Positions 32,901-45,632 are shown, counted from the stretch's first letter. The stretch: DNA of 64,000 nt from Macrostomum hystrix (GCA_950097015.1 CATNEN010000003.1:1612001-1676000); one strand, 5' to 3'. A program made the numbers and translations. Notes: generated from the letters alone by a model not told the origin.

Positions 32901-35900
32901 GAGAGGCATTGTCATCTGCTAAGGGAAAGGCATTGTCATCTGCTAAGGGGGAGGCATTGTCATCTGCTAAGAGGCATTGTCATCTGCTAAGTGGGAGGCC
33001 CTCGAAATACATAAGTAATTTATAATTGACTTAAAAAGTTAAAATTGGATTTTAGGAAAATCCTTACTCTAGTAGTATAATATGTATAATATGTAGAAAA
33101 TTCTAGTTCAGCACTAAGCATAACTCACCTCCGGATTGTTAAGCAACGAATTCAGTTCAGGATTTCTATCCATCAGATCGCGTAGTTGTGGATTGCTTTG
33201 AATCATGGCGCGCATTGTGTCAGGATTAGACATAATAGACTGCACCAGCGGATTATCTAGCATTTGGCGCATCATCTGTGGATTACGCATCATCTCGCGC
33301 TGCATCTGGGCCTGCATATCGGCTAGGCCGCCGCCAGATTCAACACCAACGCGAAACAGATCCGGTAGTGGAAGGCCGCCTGACGGATCGGATGCGCTCT
33401 GATTGCTTGGCAGAGAAGCTTCAGCAGAAGCGGCTGAACCAACACCGGTTGCATTTGAAACTTCGGCCGGCCTAGGATTCTTAATAACCAGATGTACAAC
33501 TAAGCCATCTTTAATGCCCAAGGCTGGCAGGTTCTCTTCGTCTTTAAGAATTTTGCCAGAGAAAATTAGGCACAATTGGCTAGCGTCAGTTTGGAATTCC
33601 TTGGACACAGCAGTGCGTAGCTAAATAAGTAAATAAAAAACACAGTTATTAATTAAGACTAATTGTGAAACAATTGCAGCCATCGTGAGGCACTCGTTGA
33701 GATTTTAAGCCAAGATATTTAAGCCATAGTAAAAATGTTGCTTTTTAAAATAGTCTAAAATTAAATTTATAAATATTTACTTGGACAACAATAGAGTACT
33801 ACCTACAGACAGATATGATGCCAATTAAAATGTCATATATATCTTATAAAAATGTAAAAAAATAAAAGTAATGATATTAAAAGTACAAACATGACTGTTT
33901 TCGAAGTATTGAAAACTTTTATTAAAATTCAATGTGCTGCTAATACCATACATTTAGTCTTAATTACTTAGTTGTTGTATAATCACAAAATTTGTCTCTT
34001 TCGAATTTCATCTAAATTTAATTGATTAATCTACTTTAAAAATAATAGAGTTCTTTATAATTTAAATTAAAATAAAGCTAGTTAATTTTTTGTATAAAAA
34101 AGAATACAGACAAATAGAGATTTAGCATAGCATATATAAAAATTAGTATTTGCATTACTAACTTTTTGTCATGTAGCTAACTACAATAGATGGCGATCTG
34201 TGTAATAAATAACAAATATAACATTGAATATACCTTAATGAAAAGGCAACACTAACTAGATAAGTCCCACTGATGTTAACAAGCCATTAGTGTTTTCCAA
34301 ATAAAAAACCTAATGGGTTTGTGTCTCTAAAAATCAAAATGCTGTTATGAATTTGGTCATACTTAAAAAACTACAAACAAAAGCAAAAATTTTTTGTGTC
34401 AACTGGATTCATACATGTGCAACACCTAGATGACCTGTCAAACAAAACAAGTTGCAAAAATTAACTGACCAGAGGAAAAAAAATCAAAGGGGACCAAGGG
34501 ACAAATAGGGGGAGAAGAAAGCACAAAGAGAAAAAATGGGATAAAGAAATTTGTTTTCAAGTATAATTAAAGCAAATAATAATGGATGAAACATGGATAA
34601 CATTAGTTACATTGGATATAACCATTAGTCTAACACTTTAAAATGACAGGAGGGTGCCCAGAGACAAAAAATATAGATTTTCTAGCTGGCACTGAATGTA
34701 AATTTGTGATAGACAATTTTTTAAATATCTTTCTGTGTTTTGTTTTATTATTGTCAATAAAGATGCTTTAACAGATGTTACTAAATGTAGCTAGAACATT
34801 TATTGCAACAGTATTAGTTTCACATTCAGTTTTAAACTTGCTATTTCAAAAATTGCATGTCAGTTTTAAAACTTACAAATAATTTATTCTGGATTTTGTA
34901 CTCATAATGCTGGCTGTTGCTTTTCGCACTTTATAAATCAACTTGTGTCTTCTCATTGTTAAAAAACATCAAAAAATGTTTTTCTAAAAATAAATCATTT
35001 TTGAACTTAAGATAAAACTAATTGAGTTGCAAGATAAGTTATTTGACCAGTGTGGAACTGTTTTACTGTTGTTCAACCAAAATATAATTTTTGTGGAAAT
35101 ATTGTAGAACACTTTAATAAGGCACAATCAACAACACAAAAAATGCAATAGTTTGCTACATAATTATTTACTAAAATGGGGAGCTCTATAGACTTATAAC
35201 AAAGGAGAGCAAATGAAATCCATAGGTATGAATATACTCAAAGATTTTACAACATTGTCAAAACTACAAAGAACTATATAGCTGAAGATCCATTAAAAAG
35301 ACTGAGAACCATGTGCTTAATGAAAATAATTGCCTTATAGTTCAAATTTGGCAATATTCTACTTCCGTTCGTTATATTATTTTTTTGTTTGAATTCGTGC
35401 CACACATGCATTCCGAGTTTGAAAAGTTGTTCTGACGTGGCTTTCCATGACTTGACACTTGGATCTATGTCTAGGCCTATGGCAAAATCTGGCAAATATA
35501 GGGGAACAGGAAGCTAAGGCACAGAAATTCTGCAGCTGAAGATTTTGCGAAGGCCAAGCTGCGTCAAATGCATAGCACGAGTGCTGCTCTATTCGAAAGC
35601 CACCTCGAAGAATTCTTATGGCGCTGTCTATACCCCAAGAATAGCTTCGGTGCCCTCCTCTACTGGATTAGGCACTTACCCGGTTTGAAAGAAGAAAGAC
35701 TGACCAAGACTTTTCAGAACTGTCTGACCAAACTACTGACTTTTTGTTACCGTTAAACTTGTTTTTTGTCATTATCTGTCGTTTGCAAACAAAAAATAAT
35801 ATAACGAACGGAAGTAGAACATTGCCTCAAATTTTTTAGTTGTTAGATGAGAGAAAACAAAGTTAAAACAAACAAAACAGAGGGAAAACAAACAAGTGTA

Positions 35901-36591
35901 CATAAGGGAAAACTAAGTTGCAGTTGGGAGAAAACAAATTTACAGTTAGGGAGTTGAAGGAAAGCTAAGTTGTAGATGAGAGAAAACTAAGTCGCAGATG
36001 AGGGAAGATAAATTTGCAGATGAGAAAGTAAGGAAAAAACAATGTTGCAAATGACAAAAAATAAGTCTGTTTTCACTTTTCTAGAGAACTAGAACAATTT
36101 TGGTATACAGGCTACCTTCTAGACTATGGGATTACTGCCATATTTGCAGTAATATGGCTGCATATTTGTATATTTGTGGAATTATAAATATATTTGTGGC
36201 ATAGGCCTTAGCTTTGTCGGAATAGGCCTAACTCATGATTCCTCACAATATGCATCATAAGTATTAGTCAGACTAATGTCCTGGCCAAGCAGTCAGTAAC
36301 ACTAAATTTGCACATAAATGCTTAGACAACTAGTTATATTAATACAGAAATGGTTGAAATGTGTAAAATAATAATAGCAAAACTTGCTTAACTTTTAAAA
36401 CTGAATGAAATTACATTGGTTAAATGATTAGGAATCCTAAATACTCAGAAAAATAAGAATGCATAAAATTTTGTAAGTATACAAGCACTTACTTCTTTGA
36501 TAGTACCTTCAAGAGGCACTTGGACACTGCGCTTTTCCTTTGGTGACTTAATATGTACTGTGATAGTATTAACACTTTCGGACTCAGCCAT
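29667..36591 (-). CDS. UBQLN: Ubiquilin (UBL-STI1-UBA proteasome shuttle), complete, 5 exons
   Basis: Ubiquilins carry ubiquitinated or mislocalised membrane proteins to the proteasome. Exons in coding order: 36493-36591, 33129-33620, 32273-32701, 30925-31191, 29667-29978. All junctions are phase 0 with GT..AG, giving 532 residues, close to the family length. The N-terminus from ATG at 36591 begins the ubiquitin-like fold ([14 protein letters not shown]). It continues in exon 2 with [16 protein letters not shown] and [13 protein letters not shown]1 segments follow: [18 protein letters not shown], then [18 protein letters not shown] with [12 protein letters not shown] and IQEPML, then [19 protein letters not shown]. 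The last exon holds a short Gln run and the UBA domain with the MGF loop ([13 protein letters not shown]). Introns 2 to 4 each contain a minisatellite. AATAAA on this strand at about 29454-29459 is a possible poly(A) signal. Confidence 0.95.
30075..30705. repeat. 20-bp minisatellite in a ubiquilin intron
   Basis: Unit GAAGAATTAGCTAGAAGGGG, about 31 copies. It is purine-rich on + and therefore pyrimidine-rich on the ubiquilin sense strand. Confidence 0.95.
31390..32090. repeat. 14-bp minisatellite in a ubiquilin intron
   Basis: Unit GGTAGAGGGAGAGT with the variant GGTAGAGTGAGAGT, about 50 copies. It is polypyrimidine on the gene's sense strand. Confidence 0.93.
32855..33000. repeat. Short GGCATTGTCATCTGCTAAGG repeat
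   Basis: About six copies of a 20-23-bp unit in a ubiquilin intron, some truncated. Confidence 0.9.
33621..35340. other. AT-rich part of ubiquilin intron 1
   Basis: No repeat array and no coding signal. It is one of few large introns here without a minisatellite. Confidence 0.5.
35341..35838. mobile_element. Decayed DNA transposon with about 48-bp terminal inverted repeats (possible Merlin/ISXO2-like)
   Basis: The left end (about 35343-35391) and right end (about 35787-35835) are inverted repeats sharing CTACTTCCGTTCGTTATATT and the outer AAATTTG..GGCAAT. The roughly 400-bp interior has a + strand open frame (35568-35756), a fragment reading [12 protein letters not shown] then [11 protein letters not shown]. 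This resembles the C-terminal end of ISXO2/Merlin-type transposases (EFLWR...NPFE.LL). The family call is tentative; the inverted repeats are directly visible. Confidence 0.6.
36493..36591 (-). CDS. UBQLN: Ubiquilin exon 1 (start of the UBL domain)
   Basis: 33 codons from ATG (36589-36591) to GTAAGT. The peptide begins [17 protein letters not shown], and the last codons (GTIKE) join in phase to LRTAVSKEF of exon 2, restoring the ubiquitin-like beta-grasp sequence. Intron 1 is 2.87 kb, AT-rich, and carries the 35.3-35.8 kb transposon remnant. Confidence 0.92.
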
Positions 36592-37190
36592 TATTTAGAA
36601 TATGTGCGTTTTGACTCAGTAAAGATAAGAAGAATTCCGTACTTCGTTGATCTGCAGTCTAAGACTCACTGCGTCTTATTACGTGTTCCGATTTTTCTAG
36701 TAATTGTTTGTACCGTAATTAGCTGGTTTAAAAAATACAAATATTTATCTGGTCTAATATAAATTAGTAAAACAAAGTGAGTAATATTGTAAAACGAAAT
36801 TTGTTGAAAAAACTCTTAAACTTTTCTATTTTCCTTCATATTAACAGCGACTTATTTTGCCAAAAATTTTAGTAGCCTTTAGATAGATTTTTTTCCTTTA
36901 CACGATCGGATGAACTATAAATTGGTACCGTTCATTCCAATCCGCTGGCATCATTTTCTATCGCCAATATACAGTTGAAAAGCAAAAATGTAGGTAAATA
37001 TTGATGTTCAATACTTGTGTACGTGTCGTTTCGCTGAACAGATGCACAACTGGAATAAAATATCCCTTCATTCGACAACCTAATTTTTTACTTATTTTGA
37101 AACTTCGCCGTCTTCATCAAAATTTCAGGTCAACTAAAATATATGTCAACCTCAATTTTTAACAGCATTGTAATGCTACAAGGCCCCATT

Positions 37191-38276
37191 TTATTTTAAA
37201 GCATATCGATCTGGTATTACTACAGACTTATAGCCTGCGCCAAAAGTTAATATGCTATATACTACAAAGAATGCTTCTTTGTCTCTCTGCAACAAGAGAA
37301 AATCATGCGAAAATGTTATATCGGGGATATAAAATTCAAGAGCTTGACAAGAAAGAGAAAGAATATCAATAATTAGCTTCTGTGAAGAAAGCAATTTAAC
37401 ATTGACATCCCTGTTATCCTTTGTGAATCATGACGAAACGTGCCGAGTTCTTAATGCTCGACGCAAAATAAAGACTTTCACCTCCAGCTGCCTTCTGTCT
37501 AGACAACCATCTTAACACCAGCACAGTCCTAATGTTCGAATGATCAGTTTTGTTTTTGATGTTCAAGCTTGATAGAGCAAAAATTGTTTCTGGAAATTTT
37601 ACATATCAACATGTCCATAAGGACGTACCTAGGCCACGCCCAAAAATTAAACACATGCCCGCGGATCAACTTTTAGTTCTGTCCAGTTCCCGGACTGTGG
37701 AGGCTGTGAAGTAAACTGCACTTACAACTCTATCTGTACATATGAATGCTTTTAATTCAGCTGTTCTGGACTTTCGAGACAGGGGTACCTCTACACAGCG
37801 GCTGTCAGTGCAGCCATCTATAGCTAGATAGCAGCATTTTGGCACCCCATAGTTGTAAACTTTTGAATCTTAAACAGTTATAAACATTAGCAAGGGGCAT
37901 GAGTCATTTGGTTTCATGCTAATATTTCATAACTAATATAAGTTACACTCCGGCGCTATAAACAACTTTGAAACTTACTTTTTGTACCTATTCCAACACC
38001 AATTGCCAAGACAATGCCTAGGTCCAGCCACTTAGGAGCCTGATAGAGGACAAAATCTAACAAACATATCCACTTCCTTGTACCTCCATCGAAGTGAAAA
38101 TGTGCAACCTCAGTCTGGAAAAGTGTTTCCCCTACGCAGCCTTTCACTTGCTTCATATATAATGCGCCTATGACCATATTTCGAAAATGAGAAATCAGTG
38201 CAAACTGGAAACATGATGCTGCTAAGGCAATGCTTTCACACCAGCCTAAACGTGCTCCTGTGCTTTCTACTTCCAT
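37191..38276 (-). CDS. Small hypothetical membrane protein, two predicted exons
   Basis: I do not recognise this protein. The predicted exons are 37979-38276 (ATG at 38276, donor GTAAGT) and 37191-37342 (acceptor CTTTCTTGTCAAG). They join in phase to give about 149 residues. Three hydrophobic stretches are visible: IALAASCFQFALI, WLDLGIVLAIGVGIG, and AFFVVYSILTFGAGY near the end. An alternative acceptor 32 bases further 5' in the transcript (TTCTTCACAG) would shift the frame to an early stop. Exon 1 is better supported than exon 2. Its 5' end is about 130-170 bases from the first exon seen in the divergent membrane-receptor gene, so a shared promoter is possible. Confidence 0.4.
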
Positions 38277-38446
38277 TATCCTCGCTGAAGAAATTGGATT
38301 CCGCTACTGACTGCTCGAGTGTAACTCGCACAGGTGAGCCAGAGACAGGTTAAAAGTAACAATTCATTATAAAAATGCACATTTAATAACAGATAAAATG
38401 TAAATGCAAAAAAAATTTAATACCTATTGCTCACAAAAAGTCACAG

Positions 38447-41400
38447 TCGGACTCACCGACATTGTGCGCACCTGGCAGCCGGACGGTGACTGCCAGCGGT
38501 GGCAGAATGGCCGGTCGGAGACAAACCGATTCCCAGCTGCTGTGCGGTCCGGGCCTCGGTGGCTTGTGATGCAGCTGAGGCAGCCGATGGTGCTGGATCG
38601 GGTGAGCGTGCGAGGCTGGGGTGAGTGACACTGACCTTCATTTGTTCTCATGACCGATGCTGAGACAGTGTGAGTCTGAGACAGTCAGTCTGAGACAGTC
38701 AGTCTGAGACAGTCAGTCTGAGACAGTCAGTCTGAGACAGTCAGTCTGAGACAGTCAGTCTGAGACAGTCAGTCTGAGACATTCAGTCTGAGACAGTCAG
38801 TATGTCAGCATGGCACTCGTGTTGCAGATGACCAGTGGCAGGCAGCAGGTGCGGTCGGCTCGCCCGTGTCGGCGGTCGGAGCCGCGAGCCTCCCGCTGGA
38901 GCTGCAGCTGGAGGATCCGTGCCGCGCCAGCTGGGAGGCCTTCGGCAGCAGCGACCGCTGGAGGCAGCTCGGAGGCAATGACGCTGAGGTGTGAGCTAAT
39001 TATTTATTCCTCCCAGTCACTCTGATTAGAAATTCGTGGCCTGTTATTTCAGACACCTGTCTCCTTCCTTCGCATGAGCAGTTGGAGGCCGCTGAGCTGG
39101 CAGGCAGTGTCTGTCTCAGGTCTCTGGTTTGATAATTGTTTCACTAAAGCATTATTCGATGAGCAGCACTATTGAAACAAATAAGTCTGTTCCATTGTCC
39201 CTTCAGGCCGTCACCCCCTGATGCAGTTGAATCTGTCGCTGTCAGGGAGGCACCTGTACAGCCGCTACGGCTTGACTTATCATGAAGACGCCATCGAACT
39301 CTACCTGAACAGCTGCGGCAACAGGCAGCCGGTGTGCTGGCTTCAGGACGCTGCTAGAACGAGCTCAGCAAACGTATTTGAACACGTGAGTTGCCTCTGT
39401 GAGGCCTGTGAATTCCGCATGAATAAAGAGGCCCATTGCTTGCCTGATCCGTCCTCTGCAGCTGGGCTCTGAGGAGATGGCAGTCGGGATGTGGACTCAC
39501 AAACTCAAGCTGGCTCTTCTTCTCCAAGACCACGGCATGCTGCTGCAGTGCGGCTGGGACAGAGAAGGACCAGTTCTGCTGGAGGAGCTGCTGCTGCGCA
39601 AAGGTACTGAAGCTCTGTGGCTTCGTTCTTGAGGAATCGATCAGTTTTATCACCCCTCAATATTTTATCCACTGCAGTCCTGCCTCATAAGCTGAGTCTA
39701 TCCGTCTCTCCAGTCCTGGTTGCGGGATTTCCTGCAGCGGTTCGCGTCTCCACAGACTCGCTTCCAGAGTTCCAGCATCGCTGCTTCATCAGGACGCTGG
39801 AATCTCCCAGAAGTCTGAGCATTGCTGGCTGGGTAAATTGCTCTGATATTGATGCAGTCACTCACAAAACTGCAGCCAATAAAGCAACAAACATTTCAGA
39901 ATCTGCTCAAGGTGCTCGATAGCAAAAACCGAACTCTCATCAGAGTTGAGTCAGAGTTCAAATTCAACGTGTCGGCCGCCGATGCGAATGCTGAGATCGT
40001 CTGCTTGAGTGGCTATATTGGCAGGCAGTACAATGTTCCACATGTCAGCGGTGAGTTCACCAACTCTGGTCTTATGAGCTTCGTGTTCGAAAATAAATGT
40101 AATTCAAACTCAAGTCTCACACACCAAGTTCTATTCCTAAAAGTAACAGTAGTGAGCACTTTCAAGTCCTTCAGCTTTGAACAAGCGAGATGTTAAACTG
40201 AAGAGCTCGAACATTCTTCACCCGCAGAGCCGTGCCTGACGGCCATCCACCTGGGCCCGAGTCGTCACTGGCAGGTGGGAGAGACCAGGAACATCTCCGT
40301 GACCTCCAGCCAGTGCAGCATCTGGAATGTGAGCCACACCTGCTGGCTGGAGCTGCTGACAGGTGCCCCACCTGTGCCGCTTCTGAACGTGAAAGTGAGT
40401 GCTGAGCACTGCAATGAGCAGCTTTGAGAAGCCCGACTCAAACTGTGTACAACGCACTCCCATTTCAGCAAGGCGAGTTCATCAGCACACACGAACTGCA
40501 GGTGATCGAAGCCATGGCTGCAGGTGGCTGGAAAGTTCGGTGCAGCGTCAACCAGTCCGGAGTCGCCTACCCGGACTCTGAGAGCGATTCCAGAGCGAGT
40601 CCAGCCGTGTTCGGTGAGCCGGCGAGCCTCTAGAATTTTGAAGCTTCTAGTTAAAAAGACAACATGATTTTTGTAGTTTTGTCTGATATGAAATTCCGAG
40701 AAAAACATTGAGCTCGTAGCATGCGCCTACCGATTGAGCATGAGTTGCATGTGACTGCAATTGAGCATGAGTTGCATGTGACTGCAATTGAGCATGAGTT
40801 GCATGTGACTGCAATTGAGCATGAGTTGCATGTGACTGCAATTGAGCATGAGTTGCATGTGACTGCAATTGAGCATGAGTTGCATGTGACTGCAATTGAG
40901 CATGAGTTGCATGTGACTGCAATTGAGCATGAGTTGCATGTGACTGCAATTGAGCATGAGTTGCATGTGACTGCAATTGAGCATGAGTTGCATGTGACTG
41001 CAATTGAGCATGAGTTGCATGTGACTACAATTGAGCATGAGTTGCATGTGACTGCAATTGAGCATGAGTTGCATGTGACTACAATTGAGCATGAGTTGCA
41101 TATGACTGCAATTGAGCATGAGTTGCATGTGACTGCAATTGAGCATGAGTTGCATGTGACTGCAATTGAGCATGAGTTGCATGTGACTGCAATTGAGCAT
41201 GAGTTGCATGTGACTGCAATTGAGCATGAGTTGCATGTGACTGCAATTGAGCATGAGTTGCATGTGACTGCAATTGAGCATGAGTTGCATGTGACTGCAA
41301 TTGAGCATGAGTTGCATGTGACTGCAATTGAGCATGAGTTGAATGTGACTGCAATTGAGCATGAGCTGCATGTGACTACAATTGAGCATGAGTTGCATGT

Positions 41401-44400
41401 GACTACAATTGAGCATGAGTTGCATGTGACTGCAATTGAGCATGAGTTGCATATGACTGCAATTGAGCATGAGTTGCATGTGACTGCAATTGAGCATGAG
41501 TTGCATGTGACTGCAATTGAGCATGAGTTGCATGTGACTACAATTGAGCATGAGTTGCATGTGACTGCAATTGAGCATGAGTTGCATGTGACTACAATTG
41601 AGCATGAGTTGCATATGACTGCAATTGAGCATGAGTTGCATGTGACTGCAATTGAGCATGAGTTGCATATGACTGCAATTGAGCATGAGTTGCATGTGAC
41701 TGCAATTGAGCATGAGTTGCATGTGACTGCAATTGAGCATGAGTTGCATGTGACTGCAATTGAGCATGAGTTGCATGTGACTGCAATTGAGCATGAGTTG
41801 CATGTGACTGCAATTGAGCATGAGTTGCATGTGACTGCAATTGAGCATGAGTTGCATGTGACTGCAATTGAGCATGAGTTGCATGTGACTGCAATTGAGC
41901 ATGAGTTGCATGTGACTGCAATTGAGCATGAGTTGCATGTGACTGCAATTGAGCATGAGTTGCATGTGACTGCAATTGAGCATGAGTTGCATGTGACTGC
42001 AATTGAGCATGAGTTGCATGTGACTGCAATTGAGCATGAGTTGCATGTGACTACAATTGAGCATGAGTTGCATATGACTGCAATTGAGCATGAGTTGAAT
42101 GTGACTGCAATTGAGCATGAGCTGCATGTGACTACAATTGAGCATGAGTTGCATGTGACTACAATTGAGCATGAGTTGCATGTGACTGCAATTGAGCATG
42201 AGTTGCATGTGACTACAATTGAGCATGAGTTGCATATGACTGCAATTGAGCATGAGTTGCATGTGACTGCAATTGAGCATGAGTTGCATGTGACTGCAAT
42301 TGAGCATGAGTTGAATGTGACTGCAATTGAGCATGAGCTGCATGTGACTACAATTGAGCATGAGTTGCATATGACTGCAATTGAGCATGAGTTGCATGTG
42401 ACTGCAATTGAGCATGAGTTGCATGTGACTGCAATTGAGCATGAGTTGAATGTGACTGCAATTGAGCATGAGTTGCATATGACTGCAATTGAGCATGAGT
42501 TGCATATGACTGCAATTGAACATGAGTTGCATATGACTGCAATTGAGCATGAGTTGCATGTGACTGCAATTGAGCATGAGTTGCATGTGACTGCAATTGA
42601 GCATGAGTTGCATGGGACTGCAATTGAACATGAGTTGCATGTGACTACAATTGAGCATGAGTTGCATATGACTGCAATTGAGCATGAGTTGCATATGACT
42701 GCAATTGAACATGAGTTGCATATGACTGCAATTGAGCATGAGTTGCATGTGACTGCAATTGAGCATGAGTTGCATGTGACTGCAATTGAGCATGAGTTGC
42801 ATATGACTGCAATTGAGCATGAGTTGCATGTGACTGCAATTGAGCATGAGTTGCATATGACTGCAATTGAGCATGAGTTGCATGTGACTGCAATTGAGCA
42901 TGAGTTGCATGTGACTGCAATTGAGCATGAGTTGCATGTGACTGCAATTGAGCATGAGTTGCATGTGACTGCAATTGAGCATGAGTTGCATGTGACTGCA
43001 ATTGAGCATGAGTTGCATGTGACTGCAATTGAGCATGAGTTGCATGTGACTGCAATTGAGCATGAGTTGCATGTGACTGCAATTGAGCATGAGTTGCATG
43101 TGACTGCAATTGAGCATGAGTTGAATGTGACTGCAATTGAGCATGAGTTGCATGTGACTGCAATTGAGCATGAGTTGCATGTGACTGCAATTGAGCATGA
43201 GTTGCATGTGACTGCAATTGAGCATGAGTTGCATGTGACTGCAATTGAGCATGAGTTGCATGTGACTGCAATTGAGCATGAGTTGCATGTGACTGCAATT
43301 GAGCATGAGTTGCATGTGACTGCAATTGAGCATGAGTTGCATGTGACTGCAATTGAGCATGAGTTGCATGTGACTGCAATTGAGCATGAGTTGCATGTGA
43401 CTGCAATTGAGCATGAGTTGCATGTGACTGCAATTGAGCATGAGTTGCATGTGACTGCAATTGAGCATGAGTTGCATGTGACTGCAATTGAGCATGAGTT
43501 GAATGTGACTGCAATTGAGCATGAGTTGCATGTGACTGCAATTGAGCATGAGTTGCATGTGACTGCAATTGAGCATGAGTTGCATGTGACTGCAATTGAG
43601 CATGAGTTGCATGTGACTGCAATTGAGCATGAGTTGCATGTGACTGCAATTGAGCATGAGTTGCATGTGACTGCAATTGAGCATGAGTTGCATGTGACTG
43701 CAATTGAGCATGAGTTGCATGTAACTGAAATTAGTGTACTGCCTGTTTAACGTTTAACTGTCACTTCCTGTTTTCGTCAAGGTAACGGGGACAAGGCCAG
43801 CATAGCCAGCTTGTCAGGGGAATTCAGCGATCGCCAGCTCATCATCAGAGCATTGGTGCGAGGTCCCTCGCGCTTGCCAGTGTCTGTTGTGAACTGCTCC
43901 GCGGCAGGACGCATCGCAGACATGGAAGACAAAGGAAGCGGCATCTGGCATGGAATGCTGCAACTGGATTCCAGCAACTGCTCAATCTGCCCCGTCTGCT
44001 GCTCTGTGCGCCAGACATTCTCTGAAGAGCAGGTGTTTTACCAAACTGAGTGCAGCCCACGGCCCCGGGTGAAGGCGGTTGGCGAGCGGGGTAAGTTTCC
44101 CACGGTACAGTGATCCAATAACAAGAAGCCGCTGATTTTCCTAATCAGATATTGATTGGATTTCCGGAATTCTGTTCTCTCTCGTCTGGTTTTTGGCCAG
44201 AAAAACAAAATGCGCATCAGCCCTCACGGTGCGGAAGGCTGACCGGGCAAGCTGGCGGCGACACTGAATATCTTAGCGTTCGTTAACACAACAACACGAA
44301 CAAAACACGTCACGACAAAAAACAGAAAGAGAAAAAGTGTCTAAATCACGCATCGAGTTTTTCCATAGACCATAGCTGTGGCGAAGCCAGGATTTTCTCT

Positions 44401-45495
44401 CGGTAGCGCCACTACTTGGGGGGCACAACTTCCACATGGGGGCGCCACCACCACATGAGGGCGCCACTGTCACATGGGACACCACTGTCACATGGGACAC
44501 CACTGCCACATGGACACCACTGCCACACGGGGCGCCACTGCCACATGGGTGCGCCACTGCCACATGGGACACCACTGCCACATGAGACACCACTGCCACA
44601 TGGGTGCGCCACTGCCACATGGGTGCGCCACTGCCACATGGGTGCGCCACTGCCACATGGGACACCACTGCCACATGAGACACCACTGCCACATGGGTGC
44701 GCCACTGCCACATGGGGGCGCCACTGCCACATGGGACACCATTGCCACACGGGGCGCCACTGCCACATGGGGCGCCACTAGTCGTACTAAGGGCGCCACA
44801 TTATGGTTTTTTTCAGCTGATTTCGGAGGCCGTGGCCTTCCTTGCCCTCCCCCGACTAAGCCGCTGGGCATTGATGCCATATTTCGAAGGGTGTCCTAAA
44901 GTCCATGCACCGTCTTCATCATCCAGATCAGTCTAAAATGGATTATCAAGAATCCAGCCCGCAAAACAATCTGTCAATTCCCACAACAAACAAAAATCAA
45001 ACGCCAAATCGTCTCAAATGGACTTCCTAGCATTGTGGGGTCGGGTATTGTCAAGGTGGTCGGAGCAGGAGTCCTTATGTGGGAGTTTACAAGTCGTTCA
45101 GGCAGGGTTACCTAAACAGAGTTTTCAATGATCCACCAACGAAATTTCTGCAACATTCATCAGGCACAGCCGGACTGTCGGCTACGTCGGTGCTGTTAAC
45201 AATTTTCATGGCACTAGCAGCTCTGACAGCTGTTTGCTGCAGCATCTGGGCCTTCTTACTTTCGTTGATAAAACGTAGAGGAGATGTCACTGGTGGCATG
45301 CAGCGTGTTCAGACAGATCGGCCTGTCGTGGACCCCGTCAACCAGCCGACCAGCGACCGCGGCACTATAGACGTGTACGCCTACGAACAGGTCGACGACA
45401 ACAGCGAACTACGCGAGCTGCAGCAGCTGCGATTACCACGAATATCTGCGACTCAGTCAGCTGAAGCTCCTTACATCAACTGGAGAAGGTGCTGA
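38447..45495 (+). CDS. Type I membrane protein with Cys-paired, Ig-like ectodomain (unrecognised), 12 predicted exons
   Basis: I do not recognise the family. In-phase exons: about 38447-38620, 38828-38988, 39053-39119, 39207-39385, 39462-39603, 39714-39832, 39900-40050, 40228-40394, 40469-40613, 43782-44090, 45056-45495; a signal-peptide exon is presumably upstream and not seen. The first exon has a discoidin-like look (W..D.DC.RW then RWLVMQLRQPMVLDRVSV). Later exons give Ig-like strands such as DANAEIVCLSGY, and GETRNISVTS with CWLELL paired to GGWKVRCSV. Sequons are frequent (NLS, NRT, NIS, NVS, NCS). Exon 43782 is Cys-rich (CSICPVCCSVRQ). The last exon has one transmembrane helix (TSVLLTIFMALAAL to AFLLSL), a KRR stop-transfer and a tail with YAYEQVDDNSEL. 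Acceptor choices at 38447 and 45056 (TTGTCAAG) are the weakest. The 3-kb 27-bp array sits in the intron between 40613 and 43782. A role in adhesion or as a surface receptor is inferred from architecture only. Confidence 0.62.
38665..38805. repeat. 14-bp minisatellite CAGTCTGAGACAGT
   Basis: About ten copies fill the short intron between the first two exons seen in the membrane-receptor gene. It ends about 20 bases before the acceptor at 38828. Confidence 0.93.
40727..43735. repeat. 27-bp minisatellite, about 111 copies
   Basis: Unit ATTGAGCATGAGTTGCATGT followed by GACTGCA. It is very homogeneous. Because 27 is a multiple of three and the unit has no stop in several frames, frames of about 1000 codons are open on both strands. 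Reading through from the exon ending at 40613 meets a stop before the array. Confidence 0.97.
44425..44790. repeat. GCCACTGCCACATGGG repeat, 16-18-bp unit
   Basis: Units alternate between GGGTGCGCCACTGCCACAT and GGGACACCACTGCCACAT. It lies in the last intron of the membrane-receptor gene. Confidence 0.93.
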
Positions 45496-45632
45496 GGAAG
45501 CGAAGGACGATTGATGAATTAGGCTGCCTAAATTTACTTTGGAAAATTGAGACGTTTCAAAAATGTCTTATCTGTAGCTTGCATGTGTACACACAGGTAT
45601 TCATGCAGGCATAATAAGCTCTCCCTTGTCCC

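Noticed and set aside
40721-43750. 1009-codon + frame and 997-codon - frame as genes
   Set aside because: They are products of a 27-bp tandem array without stops; the flanking exons splice over it, and reading through the donor at 40614 meets a stop first.
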